64,000 nucleotides of DNA from Kudoa neothunni. Its lineage: Eukaryota > Cnidaria. Shown here piece by piece: positions 1-11,569 of the stretch. The stretch covers positions 5,828,001 through 5,892,000 of the forward strand of contig OZ199840.1 of assembly GCA_964304625.1 (NCBI GenBank), written 5' to 3'. A program made the position numbers and the translations under genes. Position 1 is the stretch's first letter, and each line of letters opens with the position of its first letter. The notes below the pieces were generated by a model that ran no database searches, had not been told where the DNA came from, and was given only the letters and a program-made list of their open reading frames with translations.

Positions 1-1316
1 ATCGTCCATATAAACTAAATAGTCGGTTCCAATAAGACCACCAAATACATTTTCCATCACTCTCTGAAAAACTGCAGGAGCATTAGTTAAACCAAAACGT
101 AGCACATTAAATTCGAATAGGCCATAGGGGGTAATAAAGGCTGTTTTTTCTTTGTCGTGGTCTTCTAATCCTATTTGCCAATAGCCAGATTTCATATCCA
201 GCGTCGAGAAAAACGTGGAACCAGCGAGGTAATCCAGGGTCTCTTGAATGTTGGGTAGGGGAAAGGCATTTTTTCGGGGTTGTTTGTTTAATTTTACATA
301 ATCAATACACATCCTGAACGATCCGTTTTTCTTCCTGACCATAACAATAGGGCTAGCCCACGGACTTGAGGATTCTGAAATGATTCCAGCTTCTTTCATT
401 TTTCCTAGCTCTTCCTTGACAACTATCTTTAATTTTTCAGGGATTCTACGTAACCCTTGTCTTATGGGTTCCGCATCACATCTGATAGTCTCTTCATTTA
501 GATTTACTCTACCCAGATCATAATCTGTTGAGGCAAAACAATGATCATATGTATTGAGAACCTCCTCCAGTGTTTTACATCTCGTTGACAATTTTCTCAT
601 GGTGCCTTCACCTTCAAAAATACACGTATTTACAGTAGTATCAAGTTTGGACATTGTAATATTGAATTTATGTAATATATCACGGCCAACAATGCAAGGG
701 TGGATCAAGTTTTCTATCACCAAGAATTTCATATTTTCTGTTTTGTTGAAGAGGTTCAAAGATACTTCAATTGCACCAACAACGTTGATTCCACTACCAT
801 CGGCTCCCATGAGTCTTATGTCACATCTTTCAATAGTCTCATCAACAATTTCCGTCGATATTAGAGAGTATGCAGCTCCTGTATCTAATAGGCGCCGAGT
901 TTCTCTCCCATTAATACTACAATAAGCGTAAAACTCATTGCAGTCTTATAAGGGCTTATAGCGACTCTCATTGCAAGAAATAACACAATACTTCAAATCA
1001 CCATAACGATTATTATGTTTAAATCTATATTTATTTCGCTCAGGTTTTTTGCAACTTTTTTGTATATGGCCGATTCCTCCACAATTCCAGCAGGTAACTA
1101 ACTCTAGACCATTTTCTCTTTTCACCAAAATCTCTTTTGACCGGAAGGACTCCATTATCTTCCTGCATTGGCTCCTTTACGTTGTCCAAATATGATTGAC
1201 ACATTAAAATAAGGCTTTGCAATCCAAGATTCGGTATCATCCGTACCATGGGTTGAAAATGTCCAGGAATGCATGCAATTATCTTAGGTTTGATAAAGAA
1301 AAAAGCCGCATCGTCT

Positions 1317-2354
1317 GAATTACAGTATACGTGGCTGACCTTGGCTAACTTCGTTGAATATTCGGTTCTCGCTGCCAATGCCTGCTTTCAACCAATATTC
1401 ACTTTAGAAAACATTGATCAAATAAAAATATTAGATTATGGATATTTTCGAAAGGATTTATCTTATACTATTAAATGTTAACAGAATATTGGTTTATCAA
1501 ATAGTATTCGCGCTTGTTCTTGTGATGGAAGTATGTACATAATTTTAAGAAAAGATATTGGCGATGGATGCTAATATAAATGCGAAAAATATTCAAAGTG
1601 ACGTTCCATCAGAATAGGGTCTATTTTTGAACAGTCGAAGATTCCAGTATGGAAATCTTCTCTTCTAATTGTTTGCATAATACAGCATCTCGATATGACG
1701 TATGAAACATTATGCAATCATTTGAATATTTCGTCTTATTCTACAATATGTGATTGGAAAACAATGGTAAAAGATCTGATGGCTTCAATATTGGATCAAG
1801 AGTTTTCAAAAATTGATGGGAAAGACATTGTGGTTCAAATCGATGACACAGCCATAACAAAGAGAAAATATGGTGTGGGGCGCATCCTTCGAAATCAACA
1901 ATACTGGATGATTGGAGGAATAGTCGAAGATGGTAATTGTTTCCTCAAGAAAGAAATCGCACAGTCCTAGAAGAAATCATATGTGAGAATGTGGAGGAAG
2001 GTTCCATTATTTGGACGGATGGTTGGGGTGGATACAACCGCTTGGAAACATTGGGATTTACCCATGGAACCGTTATTCATAAGCGCCGATTTGTTTCTGA
2101 TGAAGGCGTCCATAAGAATAAAATAGAGGCGACATGGGGTGCTTTCAAGTGTAAATATAGAAACGCAACCAATAAAAATCCAGACAGTCTTGCTGAATAC
2201 GTGCCCGATTTCTTGTATCGAAGAAAATACTCCGGACAACAAATCAGCACCTTTTGTAAATATGTAATGAACTCACATACTGTTCGAATATTTCTTACGA
2301 TTTTTAACGAGTGTGAATTTTTTCGCCCGAGGCCAGACACGTATACTGTAATTT
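1317..2354 (+). mobile_element. Merlin (IS1016/ISXO2-like) DNA transposon inserted in Gypsy gag
   Basis: A 1038-bp element with terminal inverted repeats sharing the core AATTACAGTATACGTG at both ends. It is flanked by a direct repeat, AGCCGCATCGTCT, at 1304-1316 and 2355-2367. The repeat lies inside the Gypsy gag frame, so the insertion came after the retroelement. The repeat is 13 bp, longer than the 8-9 bp usual for Merlin. The transposase is read on the plus strand. The TIRs are nearly identical, so the insertion looks recent. Confidence 0.85.
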
Positions 2355-2356
2355 AG
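1695..2356 (+). pseudogene. Merlin transposase, frameshifted
   Basis: Two overlapping frames cover one ISXO2-like DDE transposase. The first (1695-1970) carries the first Asp in VVQIDDTAITKRKYGVG and the GGI strand. The second (1937-2356) carries the second Asp in IWTDGWGGY and the catalytic Glu in HKNKIEATW, followed by a YRRKYSG segment. All three catalytic positions are visible. One frame change between about 1940 and 1970 separates the halves. The N-terminal zinc-ribbon region expected upstream (1500-1690) is not in a clean frame. The copy is therefore inactive as it stands. Confidence 0.85.
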
Positions 2357-2734
2357 CCGCATCGTCTTGGGTGGCATTCGGTCTCGCACAAAGTAGAAGC
2401 GCAGAGATGCGAGAAACGTATTCTTCTATTCTTTCACCATCCATTTTCGATGCAGCCTTAAAGTCGTCCCATTTTCTTTCCGGATTTCTGAACCCGGCCG
2501 CATAGATAAGAATTCTCGCCTTGATGACGTTTACTAGATTAGCTCCACCAATTTCAGCCATATTTGGGACGATGTGCCGTCGAAGGTGTTTAGGTATTGC
2601 CAGCGTAATGTATGAGAAGATTTGATCTTCATCGTAAGACTTTAGACTAACGGTAGCGTTAATTTCTTCCAACTGTTCTTCGATTGGTTCGTTAAAATTC
2701 AATTCTTTTATTTTCACCCCACCCCTGTCACCAA

Positions 2735-2811
2735 TGTAATAATTGTAAGCGCCAAGACAAACACGATGCCAAACCGAACACTATGTATCTGCGCACACCC
2801 CACTACATACA
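2735..2811 (-). repeat. candidate short LTR of the Gypsy fossil
   Basis: These 77 bp begin TGTATG and end ATTACA on the minus strand. They are followed at once by TTGGTGACAGG, which looks like a tRNA primer-binding site, and then by the gag region. Mag-type Gypsy elements are known to have LTRs this short. The partner LTR is outside the window, so the call rests on the terminal dinucleotides and position only. Confidence 0.45.
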
Positions 2812-4300
2812 TAACACTATTGTAGATGTGTCATGGCTATCGCATTGTTTTATTATCCATCTACCAAACAGAATATAGCTCAAGTCAATGTTTTCTTGTT
2901 TGACAATTGCGAACATGTGTTTACATGGCAAAAGAATTTGGTGATAAAAGATACGGTCACATTTTAATGTATTATCACAAAAGGTAACCATAGCCGATAG
3001 CCGAACTTGACTTGAATTAAAATGAACAAAATAGAAATTCTTTAATTCCCATAATGGAAATATATTGATATTTTTTATATCTTCTTTAATTTTGTTTAGT
3101 GCGAAGTCGCATTAATTGTTCATTATTGGCATAATTAATAGGATCGATAAGTCGGCTTTTCTTCTTCATGCAAATAGCGTTGTTTTTGATTAAACTTTCA
3201 CTTTCAATAATTTTTCTGAATTTAAGAACATCATTTATTTGAGTTACAAAAGGAGATTTACTAAGGAATCTTTTTAATTTGCTGCGCTTTTGTTCAATTC
3301 GGTTGTTTGCATTTGACCCAAAGGTTGTAACATCTTGCCTCAAAAAGACTGCCCGCATAGGTTGAATGTTGAGCCAGTTTTTCTTCAGATAAGTGTAAAA
3401 GTTTGAATCTTGCTGATGAATTTTTTTCCAAGATATATACAAAGTATTCACACAAACTTCCATAAATTAAATTCTTACAAAGACCCAAAAGTTGATTTTT
3501 AGCATTTGTTGGCGACAATGAGGTGGGGGATTTAATTTTTCTCTCCATAGCTTTATACACATGAAATGAACATTAAAGAATTCGAGTTTGTGGAAGCAGT
3601 ACTTTCCGTTAATTTGCAGAATACAGAAAAAATTCCGAATATTATTTCTTGATCTTCACTTTTAACGAATGGGAAAAAAATGGAACAGGTCCTTCCGTGT
3701 TCGTCAACGACAGTAAAATTGTAAAATGGATAATTCCGTTGAATAACCTTGTAAATCGCACCAATTTGTAAACACATCAGGGAAAGATTGATAAACACCT
3801 CTTAAATATTTGTTGGTAAAACAAATAAAGTTAAGGTTGTCATTTTTATCTTTACAAATATGCAATAGTAAGTTCTCCCCATACAGATTGAATAATTCAT
3901 CAAAATTGTTTGAAAGTTCCGGTATTTTCTTCGAGTTATATTTCAAATTGCTAACTTTTCTAAGACTAACAGGAATATTCAAATCAGACTCGAGTGATAA
4001 CTTGACTTTCTTATTATCACATCTTCATTGTAGATATTTTTCTAGATTTTCTTGAACATTCTCTGGCAATTATTGATTATGTTGGTAGTTCAGTATATTG
4101 AATGAACCATGGTTATGTTTTAAGTTGTATTTAGAAACATATAAATAATCATCAAGGCTCGATACCATTATATATGCCCTGCAGCCAGTAGCTAGTTGAA
4201 TACTTGATCCGATTATGTTTTCCCGACATTTTATTTCTTTTCCGTGAAGACATATATATTTTACATGGCGATATTTCAATTCACTAGAATAAGTTTATGT
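2806..4300 (-). mobile_element. MULE (Mutator-like, ZSWIM-type) transposase relic
   Basis: Reading leftward on the minus strand: a FAR1/WRKY-like DNA-binding start with CLHGKEIKC and ATGCRAYI and a HNHG end (4070-4279), a linker (3704-3982), the DDE core (3553-3798) with AIYKVIQRNYPF and DEHGRTCSIFFPF, a helical part with TTFGSNANNRIEQKRSKLK (about 3200-3370), and a SWIM zinc finger ILLPCKHMFAIVK (2850-2950). The frames are split by several shifts and stops. The first catalytic Asp, expected where GAIYK now stands, is gone. The usual C-terminal GRPKG tail is missing because the Gypsy fossil starts there. No terminal repeats were identified. Confidence 0.8.
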
Positions 4301-4739
4301 GTTTTTGATACTTCTCTCGACACGATAGGTATAACCAAATTCCTAAATCCAATAAATGGCGTCCATATCACTTATATACCTTAATAAAGTCATCAATAGA
4401 TTCTTTCATATCATAATATGAGTAAAAGTTATTTTTAAACAATTTGTGCCCCCCAGAATTCATCTTACTCGTGGAGCTAATGCGTTAAACTTTTTTGTTT
4501 TGATTTCACAGGAAATATTTACGTATGTATATTTCGGTTTCTTGTTTTCTAAACGGAACCGAATAATGAACACTACTAAATACAACAAATTATAGCACAA
4601 CAAAAAAGCTGGTTCATAATATCTTAATATGCATATAGAAATGTTTTCTTTGATTTATCCTATTTTATTTTTATTATAACTGATGATTAAAGCGAGAAAT
4701 AGCACTCAGACTAATTAATCCTCGCACATACATATTTTT
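4301..4739. other. AT-rich gap without a recognised gene
   Basis: No convincing coding frame, RNA gene or terminal repeat is visible between the MULE relic and the second Gypsy fragment. Confidence 0.5.
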
Positions 4740-5340
4740 TGTGCAAGTAGACACTTTCGTGAACTTAGGAGTTTTCTTTTGGATCGATTCGTAAAAGGCT
4801 TGAGTTGGAATGAGATATGGGACCACCTTCTTGGATCAAAGATGGATGATTTTGATGCCTTGCTAAACGCTGCTATGAGGCTGGAAATCTCAGTTATGCA
4901 AAGGTCTAGCCATACAGGTCCAAATACATTAGAGCTGAATCATTCGAAGGGACAGCAAAAAAAATGTGAATGATAGACTTAAGTCGCTTGAGGATTTAGT
5001 GATGAAGTTACGCACGTCTACGAAACGAGAGAAGGAAGTGCGATTTTGCTTCAAATGTAAACATGGAGGACACTAGCTAACAACTGTTACGCCAATAATT
5101 TTCCGAGCGTTTATGTTGATTTGAGCGGATTTAAAACAAAAGTACTTGTTGATACTGGCTCGGAAAGTTCTTTTATATCGCGATCATTAGCAAATGATAT
5201 TGGCCTAAATTAGGAAAGTACGCACCCCAATCAAGATAGTTATGGCGAATGGATCCAACGAAATTATACGACATAAAGTCAACGTCATTGTGAAAATTTT
5301 CGATAAAATTAGAGTAAGGTATATTTCTGAGAGTTGAAAA
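4740..5340 (+). mobile_element. second Gypsy-type gag-protease fragment (fossil)
   Basis: A plus-strand piece of an LTR retrotransposon. It carries a gag tail (FVKGLSWNEIWDHLLGSK, about 4780-4840), a partial zinc knuckle (FCFKCKHGGH, about 5045-5075) and an aspartic protease start (KVLVDTGSESSFISRSLA, about 5140-5195). No reverse transcriptase or LTR is attached. It is a truncated and clearly broken copy with several breaks, older in appearance than the copy at 1-2811, and from a different lineage by sequence. Confidence 0.75.
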
Positions 5341-5639
5341 AATCAATCGTCTATAAAGAAAATTTAAGAGTTTAATATACTTTTTTGAAACCTAATAATT
5401 GATTCATTTGGAGCGTTTTGAGCAGGTAAGTTTTCAGTGGTTTTCACAATATAATTGCTCATCAGAACTGAATTTTTTTTATTTTTTTGCCTTTAACGTA
5501 GTCAAACAGATGACATCTTTTTCTACTAGAACGGGGCTCATTAGTTGCAACGTTTTTCTCGATTTATTTAATGTTATCGTGGATATAATTTTTAACTAGA
5601 CTAACAGCTAACTGTTCTAAAAATTTGAATCTGAGATAA

Positions 5640-6288
5640 TATTTTTGTAAATGTGAAATGTGATAATTAAGCTAATATCAATCATACTGTAGAAAACAGC
5701 TGTTGGTCATCGATTTGTGTATCTTTTGACACTTATTGTAGATATAATCCAGCTGACTGGATCTACACCATCCTTATATTGATTATAATGGAGTAAAATT
5801 TCTGGTTTCCGATATTCTAGGCTTTTCAATCGTCCATTTATCTCGATTTTTATCAACATAGCAATTTTCAGCAATTTCGTCTTCATAGAAATCGGATTCA
5901 GATGTAAAATTAAATTCTTGAATTTCGTCAGATATTTCAATGACCACAGTATCATCAGTTGACAACAAATCGTGGTCAAAATCGCTCATCGTTAAAAATT
6001 TAATTTTTAGTTTTTCTCTGTGTTTATTTAACACAATTTCTAATTCAATTAAAGAAATTGTTTAAAAATATTTAATCTATAGTTTAGAAATGTATAAATA
6101 GCTTTTTTGAGAAAAATAACTGGTGTAATATTGACCCCACAAGAGAGGGAGTGTAAGTATTATTTGTGCGAAGCTTATTTATTTCCAAATAATATTCAGT
6201 ACCTTAAATTTAGAAACAGCGAGAATTTTTAGGGAGGTAGACAAGGTTCTAAATATAAATTTGACCCCAGAGACGCCCGGAAGGTTAA
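5640..6288 (-). mobile_element. piggyBac relic with internal deletion
   Basis: The right end is a piggyBac-type terminus: TTAA at 6285-6288 preceded, on the minus strand reading in, by CCTTCCGGGCGTC and then GGGGTCAAAT. The minus-strand frame starts with an acidic N-terminus (MSDFDHDLLSTDDTVV, about 5940-5990). It then jumps straight into the C-terminal core (KDGVDPVSWIISTISVKR and SMIDI, about 5690-5785), so most of the DDE domain is deleted. The left terminus was not found. Only a shortened, non-functional copy remains. Confidence 0.75.
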
Positions 6289-7207
6289 ATTAATTATTCT
6301 CTGTGATCTTCAAAGGTTTTTATTTTCATAATTTTAAACAAAATCTTATCGAATAATATTAAGAATCCTGTGGCAGAATTAACAAGTTTTTAAACTTTTG
6401 GAAATTAAGATTGTAATAGTTCGAATGTGTATTAATTACAATTCCTCACGGCACGCATATAGGGCGACGTAAGCATAGTTGTTGTTGTAGTTTACTTGAG
6501 TGTTGTTCGCTAGCGCTAGCCACCGTTACAGAGGCAATCGTGTAAAAATGTATATTTTAACAATGAATAATCTTTTTTAAATATTGGATAAATACAGAAA
6601 TTCAATTCATGATATGACTTTACGCATTAAAACAATGAAAAATATATTTTTAGATATACATTATTCCGATAAGTGCAATATTTAGCATTTTTTTATATTG
6701 GAATTATTACCTACAAAATCAAAACTGAAAAGGCCAGAAAATTTCATTTCATTTTTTCCCAACATGTATAAAACTAATTAGCATAAAAATACGTATTATG
6801 TTTTTGTCTGAGCAAAACACTACAAAAAATATTTATAAACTAAAAAAATGTTTCTACTTACAAACGATATTTAATTAAATATGACTATTAAAAAAGACGT
6901 TTTCCTCCATAATATGCGAAAATTGCAAAATATGAGTTCTGATAGTTCATTTAACTAATCAAAAAAATTAAACTAGGACATTGAAAATAGATAGATAGAT
7001 AGATGATAAATAAATAGGAATGTAAGAACGAACATAATGAGATAACACGTGCTCCAAACCTCTTTATCGATACCGTGATACAGTCTAAAAAATTTGAAGT
7101 GGCTTTGGTGGTTCTACATAATAGTCCATAATTTATTGTTTTTAAAAAACAAATATGAAAAAATAGAAAAGTTTGATTGGGGAAGATGTTCTTTAGATGC
7201 CACTATC
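6289..7207. other. AT-rich spacer with GATA microsatellite
   Basis: No gene is recognised. A short run of GATA units lies at about 6986-7006. A less AT-rich patch at 6450-6540 contains a CGCTAGCGCTAG palindrome and is open on the minus strand for about 30 codons, without splice or family support. Confidence 0.5.
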
Positions 7208-7418
7208 TTAACCCTCCGAGCGCCCCAAAAACGACCTTACACATTCCTTCTTTAGGGGTCAAATTGACCCCAGGTGTGTTACGCATTAAATTTACGCTAA
7301 TTTTTTAATTATAGATCTTTTTTCATGAGAACTAAGAATAAACTAACGAAAATTATTCGTTTACTAAGAAATTTGCGTGTTTATCATTTTATTTTTTCCT
7401 GTATTTATATAAAATCAT

Positions 7419-9030
7419 CTACCATTGAGCATGTTGCGAATAAAAATACATTAAACCGACGGACAAGACAAATGCAAATAACGTTTGAGTGCTCGTAGCA
7501 ACAGTTTGTCTTAAAAACTGAACAAACAGATCTTGTTTTTTGTCGCGGTTTCTTTCATAAAGACAACACCTTTTTCCACTTCGACTTGAACACTCCAATG
7601 ACATATTTTGTCCTATCTTCTCATTATTAATGTTCAGAAAATTTGTTACAAGACTGTCCGCTAGAATTTCTAAATATTTCAACCTAGAACAATTAGGTTC
7701 AACGAATATTTCCTTATAAATATGGAATGAGTTAATCAAACTGACGTCAACCATATTATAAAAAACTGCAGTGGGCTAAACGTTTCGTGTATCGTTTAAC
7801 ATTAGTTGTGGCAATTATACGGTTAAATGTGTCAACTCCTCCCTTTCATTTATTATAGTGATGTATGACCCCAGGTTTTTTAGTGACAGTATCATCAACA
7901 TTTTGATTGCAAGAAAAAGTTTTTAGAAGTAAAACTGATTTATTTTTTTGGAACATACGAAAGCAACATAAATTTTTCGTAAAACAAAAATCTAGAACTA
8001 TTTACTTCTCCATTTCGGTCTTTCTTTAGTTACTCTGGAATGCCTCTCTTGTTACTTCGGATCGTACCAACCATAGTCATACCCCAATTCAAGAGCTTCC
8101 CTGCAACAGAAATAGAGCTGAAAAAATTATCGAATACAATGTTTCTGCCACTGTCTTTTAAATTGGCAACAAGCTCCAAAAGCCACACTTTCACCAACAT
8201 TTTTGGCTCTCTCGCTATTGTTTCTTCCCAAGTATACTGAAATATTACGGGTGTATTTTGTATCAGAGTCGATACGCAGGAAACATTTTATACCGTAAAC
8301 AGCATGTTTCGACGGCATGTATTGCTTAAAGGGACATTTATCTCTAAATGCAACAAGTTGCTCGTTGATGGTCAAAATTTTCACCGGAAATAACTAATTT
8401 AGAAATTCTGTCCTTTCCAGTTATCAAAAATCTCTCGTAGTGGGCAAAATTTGTCCAACTCACGTTTTGCTTCTGGGGTTTCAAAGTCATCAAAATGAAG
8501 AGACCTCGATATCCGGACAAATCTTTTGAGTGGCATTATTTTGTCTGAATATATTTCTCCCTTTTTCAACACTCCAAAGTAATTTTAAGGACTCTAATTT
8601 AGACTTAAATATGGACATAAATTAGTATTCCAAGGTAAGCTTTAAATTCTTCCAACGTTATAGATTTCCACTCATTATTGTAATGAAACCACCCAAATTT
8701 GTTCGTGTTCGAAATCACACTAGAATAAAATAGTGTAAAAAAAATGTCAAGAATGCATCCGATATTTCTCTAATCCTTGACGTCGCGTAGGCAGTTAAAC
8801 CTGGGATCAGATGAAGTATATTTTCCTTTTGAGCTTTTGTGATCTTTGGTGTAACCGAGGACCAAGCAATTCCATTTTTGTCGAGGAATGGGTTGTCTGT
8901 TTTTGCAATCTGCGTTATTTCGTTTTCGGATCTGATAAAGAATCAAATAAATGTAGACTGTGTTCGTGAATATTCGCCGAGTATCGTTTTTGGTTTTTAT
9001 TCTTTATACTCTATGATAAAATCCTCTTAA
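7419..9030 (-). pseudogene. piggyBac transposase, decayed
   Basis: Minus-strand pieces match a piggyBac (DDE_Tnp_1_7) transposase. The best segment, at 8127-8384, reads TINEQLVAFRDKCPFKQYMP and then KHAVYGIKCFLRIDSDTKYT, the conserved region around the first catalytic Asp. The C-terminal end (7419-7754) has VDVSLINSFHIYKE followed by a GKRCCLYERNRDKK segment, where the family carries its cysteine-rich finger. The N-terminal third (8400-9030) is only readable in short runs. Several frame changes and stops separate the parts, so it is not functional. Confidence 0.75.
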
Positions 9031-9339
9031 ATTTAATTTAGTTTAAACAACACATTTTCCTTTAAGACAAAGTGAATGTATTTTTACTTTCCCCAAAAAA
9101 GTAGACTGGGGTCAATTTGGTAATAGGGTAGGATGTGGCACCTAAAAAAACACCCTTCTGCGCGTCGTTTTTTTCTCCGATTCTTTCACGAATGTTCATA
9201 ATAATATAAAAAGAATATCGAGAGGAAGTATTCAGCTAATTACGGTAACATCTACATTTATTATACGCCTTAATAATATTTTTTGAATGAAATCTTTGAT
9301 TTAAATAACAAAATATAAAATATTTAAGCGAGTAGTTTA

Positions 9340-9850
9340 TCAAATTTCTCGCGCGATAGAGAAAATAAGTTCTTTGAGTTTTATTAACGAGGGCGATTTT
9401 TTGTTAATAATCCCATTAAATTGTTTAATATACTTGTAGATAAATAGTATCTGCTTCCTCTTCATTTTAGGTGTAGCAATTGTTATAAATTCAATTGTTT
9501 TTGCCTCGCCAAAAGGAATATGAACGTTCAAAGGCCAATACCTAAAATTAAATTGCATGAAAGGAATGATGTGGATTATTCATTCAGTTATTATTTTAAA
9601 AAGTAATTATTTTATACCTAAATACTAGTCTCGCAATTCGAAGATGTAAAACTAAGGTATCTCCTCGAAGTAGGACTCTCTTTTCAGGTTTGAATTTGTT
9701 TCCACCCCTCCCCAAACATAATGGTGATAAAATATATAAAAAAATTTTTACTATTGGAGCACGGATAAAACTATCTTCTTCTGCGAAAACCATCTGGTGG
9801 CAGGAGGTATGTTATTGAGATTGATAAGACGCTTCTTCGCGGGAAGCGCA
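9340..9850 (-). pseudogene. coding-like exons carried inside the long-TIR element
   Basis: Two minus-strand frames join cleanly across a possible 68-nt GT..AG intron: ...LVLHLRIARLVF (9596-9793) continues as RYWPLNVHIPFGEAKTIEF (9340-9558). Just upstream, about 9755-9850, another frame reads ALPAKKRLINLNNIPPATRW, also protein-like, but its link to the others meets a stop. The product is not recognised. It does not resemble the MULE transposases elsewhere in the window. It may be a captured host gene fragment or a second element-encoded protein. Confidence 0.4.
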
Positions 9851-10118
9851 AAATAATCGATACCGATATTTAAAGGAAGATTTTAGGAAGACAGCCCAAA
9901 CCAAATAATTAATTAAAGAGTTAATGTTAAATTTTATATAATACAATGTTAAACCAACTGGTAAAATAGTAAAACACCTTAGAAATATAAAAAAACATCT
10001 CTACTTATAAACCTTCCTTCAAAATTAAGTACATTATAGCATCTAAAGGCTTAAAATATAATCGTTAGTTTTATAAAAATTAAAAAACATTGAATATCAA
10101 ATTAATAGACCATACATA

Positions 10119-11569
10119 CAGTATCTCAAGATCTAAATGCAACTGGGTAAAATAAAAATGCAACATTTTTCTTTCGTTGGATATTTAAACTAATTATTGA
10201 TAATCTCCATATTTATACACTTTGGGAAATACGATTCAGCATGATTTGAATAATTATTCAAATGATTAACAGAAACTTCCGCTGGGCTCTCCATAATAGC
10301 GGACATCAATTGTTCATGATTTTGAGGATATCTGTTTCTCACGATGGTTTTCACTTGGTGAAAAAAACTCCTCAATAGGATTGAAGAAAGGGGAATAGGG
10401 GCAGCAAAAACAACAGTTTGTGATTGCTTGACTCTACAAGCTCAGTTATGGTATTCGTTTTACGGAACCGAACATTATCCATTATGAGGAGAGCACGTTT
10501 GACCCCTCGTTAGCTAGATCATCAAATAACTTGCTGATGAAATTATAAAATATATTTTTTGAGCGTATGCTCTTTACTTTGAGATTCGCTCTTGTCCAGA
10601 GAGTGACCGCCCAAATGATTGCCGCATGGATAATGAAAATCACTGATGAATACATGGGCTTATTTTGTAAATACTCAAGCACATAACTATTTGATGTAAA
10701 TAAACATCATAACTTAAATAATAACTTTTTTCTCTTTATTATGTTATTTGGCGAATTTCTAGCTAACGGGACGATCGAAATCCGTTTCAAGGTATAATGA
10801 AAATCACATAAGCATTTACTTACAGTTTGTCTGGTTACTTCGATATTAAATTCGTCCAGAAGTTTTGTAGCGATCGTTTCCAAGGTAACGGTGCAATCGT
10901 CATCCACTAATTCACAAATATATTGTTTGTGAGATTCATCCAATTTCGATCTTCTGTCGCCACCCTTTTTTGCTGCTATTCCAGCCCCATTTTCTAAGCT
11001 TTTGCGTAATGTTCTTCCAATGGTGGCTTTATGATGCCCGTTTTTTCGGCAATAAAACTGTTTGTATAATTTTCCTAATAAATGTAAACTAAGAAAGGCA
11101 ACAAAATAATTGCTTTTGATAATGTGACAACAAGAGTCCTAATTTCATCACTGAGAGTAATGTATTTTCTTTTAGGAAGGTTGTTGTTTTGTTGGTTATT
11201 GCCAAGTGCTGACATTTTAACTTAGCGTGCGCTGAATTTACAAAAATTAAAGTTAAATGTCATGCAATTTCCTATTTAATTGAGATTAATCTTCAGAATT
11301 CATCTTTAGTTATAAATAGGAATCATTATTTAAATGATGGCATCGACGCATTAACGATAGCTTATAACTAGTTTGTAAGGCGAGCGTAGTAATTCAACTT
11401 AATTAAATTCTAATAGTTTATTTTATGAGATGTAACGTGTGATCGGCGCTTAAATTATATAATTATCAATTAAGATATAAGTTTGTTAGTTCCTGTATGA
11501 AAATTATACGTCCACGCTTATGGGTTGCATCTTGATTTTACCCAGTTGCATTTAGATTTTGAAATACTG
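10119..11569 (-). mobile_element. Tc1/mariner-type transposon (IS630-like)
   Basis: A 1451-bp element with 46-bp terminal inverted repeats starting CAGTATYTCAARATCTAAAT (left 10119-10164, right 11524-11569), flanked by TA at 10117-10118 and 11570-11571. It lies inside the long-TIR MULE-like element, so it is the youngest layer of the nest. The ends differ at only a few positions. Confidence 0.9.
10190..11215 (-). pseudogene. Tc1-like transposase, broken
   Basis: Minus strand. The helix-turn-helix part is at 10707-10943 (DESHKQYICELVDDDC, then TRQTVSKCLCDFHYTLKRIS). The DDE part is spread over 10190-10682. It includes IMDNVRFRK (second Asp) at about 10460-10490, a degraded LPPYSPFLNPIE-type motif at about 10380-10410, and the tail FFHQVKTIVRNRYPQNHEQL (10290-10370). 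The start region with a run of Leu and Pro reaches about 11215. Several stops and shifts interrupt it, including at the catalytic third position region, so it is inactive. Confidence 0.8.

Larger units (their letters stand above)
1..2811 (-). mobile_element. Ty3/Gypsy LTR retrotransposon fossil, 5' part
   Basis: This is the 5' portion of a Gypsy-type element on the minus strand, running off the left edge. Reading leftward it shows a gag region (about 2300-2717), a CCHC zinc knuckle (about 1070-1115), an aspartic protease with an LLDTGA motif (about 870-890) and a reverse transcriptase ending at the edge with a VYMDD catalytic box (1-15). A 77-bp stretch at 2735-2811, starting TG and ending CA on the minus strand, precedes a primer-site-like sequence and may be a very short LTR. 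A Merlin DNA transposon is inserted in gag. The copy is broken (a few breaks besides that insertion) but its pol part reads well, so it is fairly young among the elements here. Integrase and the 3' LTR lie outside the window. Confidence 0.85.
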
